Shown here: piece by piece, positions 1-6,763 of the stretch | How positions within the stretch are numbered: position 1 is the first letter of the stretch | Layout of the letters: each line of letters begins with the position of its first letter | Assembly: GCF_002379095.1 (NCBI RefSeq) | Contig: NZ_NBZV01000043.1 | Coordinates: forward strand, 1 to 41,496 | DNA from: Polaromonas sp. AER18D-145 | Lineage (GTDB): Bacteria > Pseudomonadota > Gammaproteobacteria > Burkholderiales > Burkholderiaceae_C | Direction of reading: 5' to 3' | DNA length: 41,496 nucleotides | Program-made: the position numbers and the translations under genes | Notes under the pieces: model-generated | The model's database searches: none | What the model was told of the DNA's origin: nothing | The model's input: the letters and a program-made list of their open reading frames with translations, nothing else

Positions 1-56
1 CCCCCGCCGAACCCGCCACCAAACCCGCCACCGAATCCGCCACCATAAGCACTCAT
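1..56 (-). CDS. Glycine-rich protein, N-terminal fragment
   Basis: An ATG at 54-56 on the minus strand opens a frame that runs off the left edge after 18 codons. It reads M-S-A-Y followed by repeated G-G-G-F units. A purine-rich stretch (AAAGAGAGAGAGAA) just upstream could serve as ribosome binding site. It lies 34 bp downstream of the cyclase gene on the same strand, so it may be cotranscribed. Function cannot be told from 18 residues; the composition suggests a low-complexity or surface/secreted glycine-rich protein. Confidence 0.5.
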   Translation of the reverse strand, partial: MSAYGGGFGGGFGGGFGG

Positions 57-90
57 TTCTCTCTCTCTTTCTTCATGTTGAATCGAGGTA

Positions 91-1875
91 TTACTCTTCA
101 GGTAAGCCAAGTTTGCGAAGCGCGGCAGCACAACGTTGACGCGTCACGCTGCTAGAGCTACCCATTGACAAATATGCGGAGACAGTCAGGTGCGGCTCTT
201 CTTTATGTAGTGCTCGCAAGGTATCTCCTGCCTCCGCGAGGAGGCCAACTTCCGTCTGCGCCGTCAATAGGACGCGTAGCGTTGGTGAGTGATGTCTATT
301 CAATTTCAATGACCTTTTCGCATAGTCGATAGCACGTTCATGTGCGTTGTCTGCTAACAGCGCAGCAGCCGTGAGCAGATCAAAGTAGTACCCCAATGGG
401 TCTATCGGCGAAAGTGCACGCGCATACTCCGCTTCATTCACAGAGTCTGGTGCTGAACCCCACATAGAAGAAGCTACGCTCTTGAATAACCAAGCCATTG
501 GTTCGTTTGGATTTGCTTGAATAGCGCGAGCCAACCTAGAATTCGTTTCCTCGACATTACCTAGAAGTTGGCAATGCGCATAACCTTCTACTGCCAGCGT
601 CAACGCATTTTCCGGTTCGCTATCGAGGGCTTTCTTCGTCTGCTCAAGGGCGAGCTGAGTGTCGCGGTGCGGAGAATCGCTTAACCCCCGGATGATGCGC
701 ATGATGTACCACTTGGCCAGCCAGGCGCGCGGAGTAGCTATTCGACCATGCCTCTCTATCAGGGCATCAAGGGCCTGCCGGCTGCGGTCGAAGTCGCGGA
801 CCGAGGACCGGTGCATCATCGAAATTCCACCGAGCAGCAACGAGCTGCTATCCAGCCGTGGCATGGGTTGCACCAAAGACTGCTGGATTTCAGCATCGAT
901 CAGTGCGCGAGATGTTGACGCTGCCAAGCTGTTAAGTAACTCACTTTGGGCTTGTAGCAAGTCGTCCGTATCGCCGGACACACGTTCAGCCCAGACGATT
1001 TGAGTAGTCCGCGCATCTGCTAACTCGGCAATGATCAGAATCTTGCCGCCGCTAGCGATGTAGCTACCAGACAGAACAAACGAAGCGCCCAATCGCGATT
1101 CCACATCCTGCATGACGCTGGCCCGTCCTCTGAACGCAGTGGTAGACAGACGAGAGATGACGCGGATATCGGGGCTGCGCGAAAGTTGCGCGATGACTCC
1201 ATCGGCAATGAGTTCTCCGATAACGAAATGTTCTGGCTCGTTGCTGCGTGCTTCGAATGGGATGACCGCGATGGTCGGTCGGAAGTCGGGCGGCAACGCA
1301 TGGGGTGCGGGAATAATGGGCGCGTGGCCAACAGGGCCGACCCGATAGGCGCGCACTGGCTTTTCAACATGCTTGAGATGGCAGTCACCCAAGTCTTCGA
1401 CGTCGGCGTCCAGTCCGACTGCGAGTTCATCGCGTAGCTCGGAGGAAACCACCATTTCCCCCGGTCCGGCCAGCGTGCTCACGCGCGAGGTCAGGTTGAC
1501 GTCGGTGCCGTAGATGTCGTGCTGGTCGGTCACGAAGCTGGCGAGGTGGCCGCCCATGCGCAGGTGCATCTGATGCTCGGGCCGCAAGCCGCTATTGGCC
1601 TGCCGCGTGAAACTGTGCAGGGCAAAGGCGGCTTTGACGCAACTTTGGGCGTTGGAAAATTCGAGCATCAGGCCATCACCCAGGCTTTTGACGATGCGGC
1701 CGCCATGCAGCGGCAGCACGTTCTGCTCCGCTTCTTCCACGAGTTGTTGCCACCGCCGTACAAAGCCATCCTGGTCCTGCTCCATGATCCTGACCGACTC
1801 CACCACGTCCATGACCAGCAACACTTTCGTGCTTCTTGTCATGTTGGCAGGTAGTTCAATCAACGGGAGCCTCAT
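91..1875 (-). CDS. Class III adenylate/guanylate cyclase with TolB-like and TPR regions
   Basis: This is a 594-residue protein. Residues about 15-180 form a class III nucleotide cyclase domain: metal-binding Asp23 (VMDVVES), the GDG motif at 66-68 (KSLGDGLMLEF), and the transition-state residues Asn127 and Arg131 (DVNLTSRV). The domain ends in the usual KPVRAYRV. Residues about 200-330 resemble the TolB-like N-terminal fold (TIAVIPFEA, GSYIASGG), and the rest looks like divergent TPR helices (KALDSEPENALTLAVEGYAHC, first residues). No transmembrane segment is visible, so it is probably a soluble cAMP-forming enzyme whose C-terminus senses a protein partner. A good AGGAGG lies about 23 nt before the ATG, which is too far to be ideal. 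Met12 is an alternative start without a clear ribosome binding site. The C-terminal half is visibly less GC-rich than the N-terminal half. Substrate (ATP or GTP) is not certain. Confidence 0.85.
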   Translation of the reverse strand: MRLPLIELPANMTRSTKVLLVMDVVESVRIMEQDQDGFVRRWQQLVEEAEQNVLPLHGGRIVKSLGDGLMLEFSNAQSCVKAAFALHSFTRQANSGLRPEHQMHLRMGGHLASFVTDQHDIYGTDVNLTSRVSTLAGPGEMVVSSELRDELAVGLDADVEDLGDCHLKHVEKPVRAYRVGPVGHAPIIPAPHALPPDFRPTIAVIPFEARSNEPEHFVIGELIADGVIAQLSRSPDIRVISRLSTTAFRGRASVMQDVESRLGASFVLSGSYIASGGKILIIAELADARTTQIVWAERVSGDTDDLLQAQSELLNSLAASTSRALIDAEIQQSLVQPMPRLDSSSLLLGGISMMHRSSVRDFDRSRQALDALIERHGRIATPRAWLAKWYIMRIIRGLSDSPHRDTQLALEQTKKALDSEPENALTLAVEGYAHCQLLGNVEETNSRLARAIQANPNEPMAWLFKSVASSMWGSAPDSVNEAEYARALSPIDPLGYYFDLLTAAALLADNAHERAIDYAKRSLKLNRHHSPTLRVLLTAQTEVGLLAEAGDTLRALHKEEPHLTVSAYLSMGSSSSVTRQRCAAALRKLGLPEE

Positions 1876-1979
1876 CGTAGACGGTGTAACAAAATTTTAC
1901 CTCCTCATTTTGTAGGAGGAAACCGTCCCGCCGTCCATTCAATGGCTGTGGCGCCCCTGTTGCGCCCCGCGATGTTGTT

Positions 1980-2942
1980 TCAGTGTTGAACGATTTCTTC
2001 TTCTTCAGCCGGCCTTGCTCCGGTGGCGATGTCGGGCAAGCCCTGGAGGCGCTGGTAGATGGATGTGAAATCCGGCGCGGTTTTGTCGAATAGCTCCTGG
2101 AAACTGTTGATGACGAAGTAGGTCTGCTGGTAGCTGTCGATCTTGTAGCGGGTGCGCATCACGCGTTCAATGTCCAGCGGCAGGCGCTGCGGTTCTGGGC
2201 TTTGGACCGCATGCTGCAGCTCGCCGGATGAACTCAGGATGCCGGCACCGTAGGCGCGCAGGCCGCCTTTCTGCTGGATCAGGCCGAACTCGACGGTGTA
2301 CCAGTAGAGCCGGCTCAGTTGTTCGCAGGCGCCCAGGCCGTGCGCCTTGAGCCCGCCCTTGCCGTATTCCTGCATGTGGTCGGCAAAAATGGGGTTGAAC
2401 AGCAGCGGCACATGGCCGAACAGGTCATGAAAGACGTCGGGCTCGACGATGTAGTCGAACTCTTCCGGCTTGCGTATCCAGTCGGTCACCGGAAACTTGC
2501 GATTCGCCAGCAGCGTGAAGAAGGGCACCTCGGGGATCAGCCCGGGCACCGTGACAATTTCCCAACCGGTGGCTTGGCGCAGGCGCTGGTTGATGTCCTC
2601 AAAACGAGGAATGTGGTCGCTGGCACCCAGCGAGGGCAGGGCAGCAATGAATTCGTCGCAGGCCAGGCCCGGCAGCAGCGCGGCCTGGCGCGCGTACAGG
2701 CGCCGGTAGGTGTCGTGGTCGGCTGCCGTGTAAGCCGCGTAGTTTTGCGGGCAGGTGTAGTCTGCGCCGGCGCGCGTGTAATCGCCGCGCGGCGGGCGCT
2801 CGCTGGCGCCGTAAACAACCGGTGGAGCAGCCCCCACGCTCCCCACTGCGTGTGGTTCGCTGCCCCCCGAGGGGGCCGTCGCTTGCTCGGGGCGGCCCTT
2901 CTCGGCGCGGGCTGCGTCACCGCTGATCGCTGCGTGTGACAT
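1980..2942 (-). CDS. phhA: Phenylalanine 4-monooxygenase
   Basis: A 320-residue non-haem iron, pterin-dependent aromatic amino acid hydroxylase that converts phenylalanine to tyrosine. The iron ligands are His172 and His177 (DVFHDLFGHVPLL) and Glu218 (YWYTVEFGL). Each is exactly 34 residues later than in the Chromobacterium enzyme (138, 143, 184 as I recall them), so the N-terminus is extended by about that much. The extension (residues about 10-42) is encoded by a dispersed palindromic repeat, and family-like sequence starts near VVYGASERPPRGDY. No later ATG or in-frame GTG/TTG start is seen before the conserved part. The gene starts 8 bp after hpd on the same strand, so the two form an operon for phenylalanine/tyrosine breakdown. 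Confidence 0.95.
   Translation of the reverse strand: MSHAAISGDAARAEKGRPEQATAPSGGSEPHAVGSVGAAPPVVYGASERPPRGDYTRAGADYTCPQNYAAYTAADHDTYRRLYARQAALLPGLACDEFIAALPSLGASDHIPRFEDINQRLRQATGWEIVTVPGLIPEVPFFTLLANRKFPVTDWIRKPEEFDYIVEPDVFHDLFGHVPLLFNPIFADHMQEYGKGGLKAHGLGACEQLSRLYWYTVEFGLIQQKGGLRAYGAGILSSSGELQHAVQSPEPQRLPLDIERVMRTRYKIDSYQQTYFVINSFQELFDKTAPDFTSIYQRLQGLPDIATGARPAEEEEIVQH
2829..2910. repeat. Dispersed palindromic repeat inside the 5' end of phhA
   Basis: The segment GCCCCCACGCTCCCCACTGC and what follows, including the palindromic core CCCCCCGAGGGGG (2864-2875), matches a second copy at 5660-5755 (shared GCCCCCACG, CACTGCGTGT, CTGCC-CCCG). In phhA it is read in frame as a Pro/Ala/Gly-rich segment (EKGRPEQATAPSGG). 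I recall similar elements between genes in Comamonadaceae; that part is memory, not computed. Confidence 0.7.
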
Positions 2943-2950
2943 GGTGGTTG

Positions 2951-4087
2951 TCAGGCTGTCTGCAGCACGCCGCGGCGCATCTGGTCCAGCTCCATGGTTT
3001 CAAACAGCGCCTTGAAGTTGCCTTCGCCAAAACCCTGGTTGCCCTTGCGCTGGATGAACTCGAAGAAGATCGGGCCGAGCTGGTTTTCGCTGAAGATCTG
3101 CAGCAGCAGCTCGCCGGGCGTGCCGTCCACCAGGATGTTGCGCGCTCTCAGCTCGGCTACGTTTTCGCCGTGGCCCGGAATGCGTTTGTCGAGCAGCTCG
3201 TAGTAGGTCTCGCTGGTGTTGAGCAGCTTGATGCCGCTCAGCTGCAGCGCATCCACCGTGGCGTACAGGTTGTCCGAGCCCATCGCAATGTGCTGGATGC
3301 CTTCACCCTGGTAGCGGTCCAGGTACTCCTGGATCTGGCCGGCTTTTTCATTGCCTTCCTCGTTGATCGGGATGCGGATCTTGCCGCAGGGGCTGGTCAT
3401 GGCCTTGCTCTTGACGCCGGTGGCCTGGCCTTCGATGTCGAAGTAACGCACCTCACGGAAGTTGAACAGGCGCTCGTAAAAGCCCGACCACTCGGCCATG
3501 CGGCCGCGGTGCACGTTGTGCGTGAGGTGGTCGATGTAGGTCAGCCCATGGCCGACCGGGTTGAGTTCCGCACCCGGCAGGGGTTCGAAGTCCACATCAA
3601 AGAAACCGATGTTGCCGATGTCGCCTTCCCTGGCGCCGTTTTTGCCGCGCCAGCGGTCGATGAAATAGATGATGGAGTCGCCAATGCCCTTGATCGCCGG
3701 GATGTTCAGCTCGCCGGGGCCGGCGGTGTGGGCATAACCCCAGGCGCCCAGGGAAATGGCGCGTTCGTAGGCGGCTTTGGCGTCCTGCACGCGGAAGGCG
3801 ATGGCGCAGACGCTGGGGCCGTGCTGGCGCGCAAAACGCTGGGCAAAGGAGTCGGGCTCGGCGTTGATGATGAAGTTGATGCCGCCCTGGCGGTACAGCG
3901 TCACGTTTTTGTGGCGGTGTTTGGCAATCGGCTTGAAGCCCATGCGCTCGAACAAGGCGCCCATGGCGGCCGGCTCCGGCGCGGCGTATTCAATGAACTC
4001 GAAGCCGTCCGTGCCCATGGGGTTGTCCCAGGCAGCTGCGGCGGGCGGCGCTGAAGAAGGGGCGGGTTGGGTAATGGCGGCGTTCAT
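2951..4087 (-). CDS. hpd: 4-hydroxyphenylpyruvate dioxygenase
   Basis: This Fe(II) dioxygenase turns 4-hydroxyphenylpyruvate into homogentisate in tyrosine catabolism. Counted from the start chosen here (378 residues), the iron ligands are His187 (YIDHLTHNVHRGRM), His266 (GEGIQHIAMGSDN) and Glu343 (GPIFFEFIQRKG). The N-terminal vicinal oxygen chelate half is complete. Two ATGs lie at 4099 and 4087. The second has GGAG at 6-nt spacing (GGAGACACGCATG) and is preferred; the longer form would add METR. It is the first gene of an hpd-phhA operon, divergent from an Lrp-type regulator 124 bp away, which is the obvious candidate regulator. Confidence 0.95.
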   Translation of the reverse strand: MNAAITQPAPSSAPPAAAAWDNPMGTDGFEFIEYAAPEPAAMGALFERMGFKPIAKHRHKNVTLYRQGGINFIINAEPDSFAQRFARQHGPSVCAIAFRVQDAKAAYERAISLGAWGYAHTAGPGELNIPAIKGIGDSIIYFIDRWRGKNGAREGDIGNIGFFDVDFEPLPGAELNPVGHGLTYIDHLTHNVHRGRMAEWSGFYERLFNFREVRYFDIEGQATGVKSKAMTSPCGKIRIPINEEGNEKAGQIQEYLDRYQGEGIQHIAMGSDNLYATVDALQLSGIKLLNTSETYYELLDKRIPGHGENVAELRARNILVDGTPGELLLQIFSENQLGPIFFEFIQRKGNQGFGEGNFKALFETMELDQMRRGVLQTA

Positions 4088-4152
4088 GCGTGTCTCCATG
4101 CGGTTCAGAAAAATAGCGGCACATCCACTTTAAACGCGGCGCGCATCAATTT

Positions 4153-4203
4153 TTATGCAAAACACGGCGCCAAACTTCATAAGCACGCATCAAACCTGCA
4201 TAA
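4153..4203. promoter_or_regulatory. Likely Lrp-type operator and promoters between hpd and lrp
   Basis: The 124-bp divergent intergenic region contains a perfect 7-bp inverted repeat, TTATGCA (4153-4159) and TGCATAA (4197-4203), with a related TTCATAA at 4176-4182 between them. The rightmost arm overlaps a -10-like TGCATAATA upstream of the regulator start. Spaced AT-rich half-sites in a divergent promoter are typical of Lrp/AsnC binding, so autoregulation plus control of hpd-phhA is likely. The sites are inferred from sequence symmetry only. Confidence 0.5.
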
Positions 4204-4211
4204 TACGAGTC

Positions 4212-4685
4212 ATGGAAGCACTCGACAAGCTGGACAAGCTCATACTGCGCAGCCTTCAAGCCGACGGACGGGCGACTTACGAGCTGATCGCCGAGCAGGT
4301 CAGCCTGTCGCCCAGCGCCGTGCTGCGGCGGGTCAAGCGGCTGGAGGAAAGCGGCGTGATCGACCGCTATGTGGCGCTGGTCAAGCCCGAGTCGGTCGGG
4401 CTGGGGCTGACCGCCTACATCAACGTGCGGCTGGAAAAACACACGGAATCGCACAAGCGCAACCCCATGGACCTGTTTCGCGCGAGTGTGCAGACCTGGC
4501 CCGAGGTGGTGGAATGTGCGGCGCTGACCGGCGAGATGGATTACCTGCTGCGTGTGGTGGTGGCCGACATGGGCCACTACAGCCGCTTCATCATGGACAC
4601 GCTGCTCAAACACCCCAGCGTGCAGGACTGCAAGACCAGTTTTGTGCTGGACCGCGTGAAGTCGACCACGGCGGTGCCGGTTTGA
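4212..4685 (+). CDS. Lrp/AsnC family transcriptional regulator
   Basis: A 157-residue regulator with an N-terminal winged HTH (MEALDKLDKLILRSLQADGR, then the recognition region LSPSAVLRRVKRLEESGVI) and a C-terminal RAM ligand-sensing domain (ECAALTGEMDYLLRVVVADM). The start at 4212 fits the family length; an upstream in-frame ATG at 4155 would add 19 residues that look non-coding and cover the operator. Divergent pairing with hpd-phhA points to an aromatic amino acid-responsive regulator. The ligand itself cannot be read from sequence. Confidence 0.9.
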   Translation: MEALDKLDKLILRSLQADGRATYELIAEQVSLSPSAVLRRVKRLEESGVIDRYVALVKPESVGLGLTAYINVRLEKHTESHKRNPMDLFRASVQTWPEVVECAALTGEMDYLLRVVVADMGHYSRFIMDTLLKHPSVQDCKTSFVLDRVKSTTAVPV

Positions 4686-4724
4686 TGCGGGGTCGCCAAA
4701 GCGGGCCAGGTCAGGGGCTGATTT

Positions 4725-4742
4725 AGGGGTTGGCCCCCCTTT
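4725..4742 (+). terminator. Weak terminator-like hairpin after the Lrp-type gene
   Basis: AGGGG (4725-4729) can pair with CCCCT (4736-4740), followed by a short TTT run, 40 bp after the regulator stop codon. The stem is short and the U-tract is poor, so this is tentative. Confidence 0.3.
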
Positions 4743-4784
4743 CGATGTCGATTCATGCCGGTTCGGCAGGCGCCTGGCGGGGGA

Positions 4785-4855
4785 AATTGCTACCGTATTC
4801 ATAGCTGCTGGCGCCCATTTCTAAAGGGCAAAAAGCCTTTTTGACTATAAACTTG
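4785..4855 (+). repeat. GCTAY-RTAGC palindromic repeat, copy 1
   Basis: The core GCTAC CGTATTC ATAGC (4789-4805) is an imperfect stem-loop. It is followed by a second stem, GCCC atttctaaa GGGC, and then AAAAAGCCTTTTT. It sits between the Lrp-type gene and the acetyltransferase gene. Four more copies of the core occur at about 6.9, 9.1, 14.7 and 15.7 kb. Confidence 0.7.
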
Positions 4856-4930
4856 AGCGACTCCCCCGGTCTGTCGGATTAAATAGCCTTCAGGGCTGGA
4901 CATTCTAGGGAAAACCCTTATATTGAACCC

Positions 4931-5656
4931 ATGGTTACCCCCGGCACATTGATCAAGGCGTCCCTTTCTGCGGGCAAGGAGTTTTTCCGCCCACCGGTGG
5001 ACGATGCAACGCGCGCGCCGCACAGGCCGCCTGTGCTGGTGCCCATCCGCTCCATCGGTCCCACCCACGGCGAACGCATCGAAAAACATCTGCTGGCGCT
5101 GGATCCGCATGACCGTTACCTGCGGTTTGGTTACGCCGCCAGCGACGAGCAGATCCGCCGTTACGTGGCCGGCCTGAACTTTGAGCGCGACGAGATTTTC
5201 GGCATCTACAACCGCAAGCTCGAGCTGATCGCCATGGCGCACCTGGCGCTGTCGATCGACCCGGAGTTGAAAAGCTGCGCGGAGTTTGGCGTCTCGGTGC
5301 TCAAGCACGCACGCGGGCGCGGCTACGGCGCGCGCCTGTTCGACCGCGCCGTGATCCATTCACGCAATGAGGGGGTGAGCATGATGTTCATCCACGCGCT
5401 CAGTGAAAACACCGCCATGCTCAACATCGCCCGCAAGGCCGGCGCCGTGATCGAGCGTGACGGCTCGGAAAGCGAGGCCTACCTCAAGCTGCCACCGGCC
5501 GACCTGGACTCGCGCATGACCGAGATGGTCGAGGAGCAGATCGCCCAGACCGACTACCGCCTGAAAGTCCAGGCCAAGCAGTTCTGGGACATCCTGGCCG
5601 TGGTCCAGGAGGTGCGGCAGGGCGTGCGTGACAGCCGCGAGCGCAGGCCGATGTGA
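4931..5656 (+). CDS. GNAT family N-acetyltransferase
   Basis: A 241-residue protein with a GNAT fold. The acetyl-CoA pyrophosphate-binding motif is in LKHARGRGYGARLFDRAV (R-G-R-G-Y-G, residues about 124-141), followed by helix/strand elements typical of the family (FIHALSENTAMLNIARKAGA). About 45 N-terminal residues and 60 C-terminal residues flank the domain; the C-terminal part is helical and charged. The substrate is unknown. It is a single gene preceded by a dispersed repeat and followed by another whose first bases lie right after its stop codon. Confidence 0.8.
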   Translation: MVTPGTLIKASLSAGKEFFRPPVDDATRAPHRPPVLVPIRSIGPTHGERIEKHLLALDPHDRYLRFGYAASDEQIRRYVAGLNFERDEIFGIYNRKLELIAMAHLALSIDPELKSCAEFGVSVLKHARGRGYGARLFDRAVIHSRNEGVSMMFIHALSENTAMLNIARKAGAVIERDGSESEAYLKLPPADLDSRMTEMVEEQIAQTDYRLKVQAKQFWDILAVVQEVRQGVRDSRERRPM

Positions 5657-5659
5657 GTG

Positions 5660-5755
5660 TGGCCCCCACGGTCGCTCACTGCGTGTAGCTCTCTGCCTCC
5701 CGCCGGGGCGCTGGGCCTGCGGTCTGGCAAAGCCAGTCCCGCGACCCCCTGCTTG
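5660..5755. repeat. Second copy of the phhA-type palindromic repeat
   Basis: This intergenic segment directly after the acetyltransferase stop matches 2829-2910 (GCCCCCACG..., CACTGCGTGT, CTGCC.CCCG..GGGGC) and extends with a hairpin-forming part (GGTCTGGCAAAGCCAGTCCC). It is more diverged than the copy in phhA. Confidence 0.65.
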
Positions 5756-5787
5756 AACATAGATGCCTTCACGGCCGCCCTGTTAAC

Positions 5788-5816
5788 CCGTTCATCCTGA
5801 GCCTGTCGAAGGATGC
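5788..5816. repeat. Short repeat of the CATCCTGAGCCTGTCGAAGGATG type
   Basis: The sequence TTCATCCTGAGCCTGTCGAA followed by GGATG has CATCC/GGATG arms. I recall this as a very widespread intergenic repeat in many proteobacterial genomes, related to GACAGGCTCAGG elements. Only one copy is in the window, so the assignment rests on recognition rather than on comparison here. Confidence 0.5.
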
Positions 5817-5855
5817 GCCCGAGCGGCTGCATCGCCTGATTGAATTACGTTATCC

Positions 5856-5870
5856 TTGGCAACTTGCCAA
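5856..5870. promoter_or_regulatory. Palindrome upstream of corC
   Basis: TTGGCAA C TTGCCAA is a perfect 7-bp inverted repeat ending 15 bp before the proposed GTG start of corC. It could be a dimeric repressor site or a leader hairpin. No regulator is identified. Confidence 0.35.
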
Positions 5871-5885
5871 CTACCGAACACCTCC

Positions 5886-6740
5886 GTGTCCGACACCCCT
5901 CCCAGTAGACCGCCCAAGCCCGAAGACAAACGTGGCTTCCTCCAGAAGCTGGCTGAAATGCTTCACCCCGGGCCCGATTCCAAAGACGAGCTGATTGAAA
6001 CCCTGGTCGAGGCGCAGGACAACGATGTCATCGGCGCGCAAAGCCGGGAAATGCTCGAAGGCGTGATCCGCATGGCCGACATGACGGCCGGCGACGTGAT
6101 GGTGGCAACGCCCCGCATGGACGTCATCAACATCGATGCGCCGTTTGACGAGTTGCTGCACCTGGTGATCGACACCGCTCACTCGCGTTTTCCCGTTTAC
6201 GAAAACGAAAAAGAAAACATCATTGGCATTCTGATGGCCAAGGACCTGCTCAAGCTGCAGCGTGCGCCCGAACTCAACATCCGCGCGCTGCTGCGGCCGG
6301 CGGTGTTTGTGCCCGAGAGCAAGGGCCTGAACGACCTGCTGCGCGAATTCCGTGGCAACCGCAACCACCTGGCCATCGTCATCGACGAGTTTGGCCGGGT
6401 CGCCGGACTCATCACGATTGAAGACGTGCTCGAGCAGATCGTCGGCGAGATCGAGGACGAGTTCGACATCGCCGAGGACGAGGGCGACATCTTCGGCCTG
6501 ACCGACCACACCTACCGCGTCAGCGGCGACACCTCGATCGAGCGTGTGAACGAGGCCTTTGGTGTGCTGCTGCCCGAAACCGACTTCGAAACCATAGGCG
6601 GTCTGGTGGCTCACGAGATGGGCCATGTGCCCAAACGCGGCGAACTCTACGCGCTGGCCGGCCTGCAGTTCACCGTGCTGCACACCAAAGGGGGCGCCGT
6701 GCGCTGGTTCAAGGTTTCGCCCGTCGCCACGGGCACCTGA
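5886..6740 (+). CDS. corC: CorC-type CBS domain protein (HlyC/CorC family)
   Basis: This 284-residue cytoplasmic protein has a tandem CBS pair (GDVMVATPRMDVINID; VIDEFGRVAGLITIEDVLEQ, about residues 65-185) and a C-terminal transporter-associated domain (TYRVSGDTSIERVNEAFGV to the end). There is no DUF21 membrane domain, matching the short YbeX/CorC form linked to Mg/Co homeostasis and, in E. coli, to ribosome maturation. The GTG at 5886 gives MSDTPPSRP and the usual length; an upstream TTG at 5856 lies inside a palindrome. It sits just upstream of lnt, as in the E. coli ybeX-lnt order, but the ybeZ and ybeY genes are not here. Confidence 0.92.
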   Translation: MSDTPPSRPPKPEDKRGFLQKLAEMLHPGPDSKDELIETLVEAQDNDVIGAQSREMLEGVIRMADMTAGDVMVATPRMDVINIDAPFDELLHLVIDTAHSRFPVYENEKENIIGILMAKDLLKLQRAPELNIRALLRPAVFVPESKGLNDLLREFRGNRNHLAIVIDEFGRVAGLITIEDVLEQIVGEIEDEFDIAEDEGDIFGLTDHTYRVSGDTSIERVNEAFGVLLPETDFETIGGLVAHEMGHVPKRGELYALAGLQFTVLHTKGGAVRWFKVSPVATGT

Positions 6741-6763
6741 GGCGCGGCGGGCAGAAGCAACGG

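Noticed and set aside
2936..4054. Long plus-strand open frame opposite hpd
   Set aside because: The minus strand encodes an intact dioxygenase with all iron ligands. The plus-strand product has no family resemblance.
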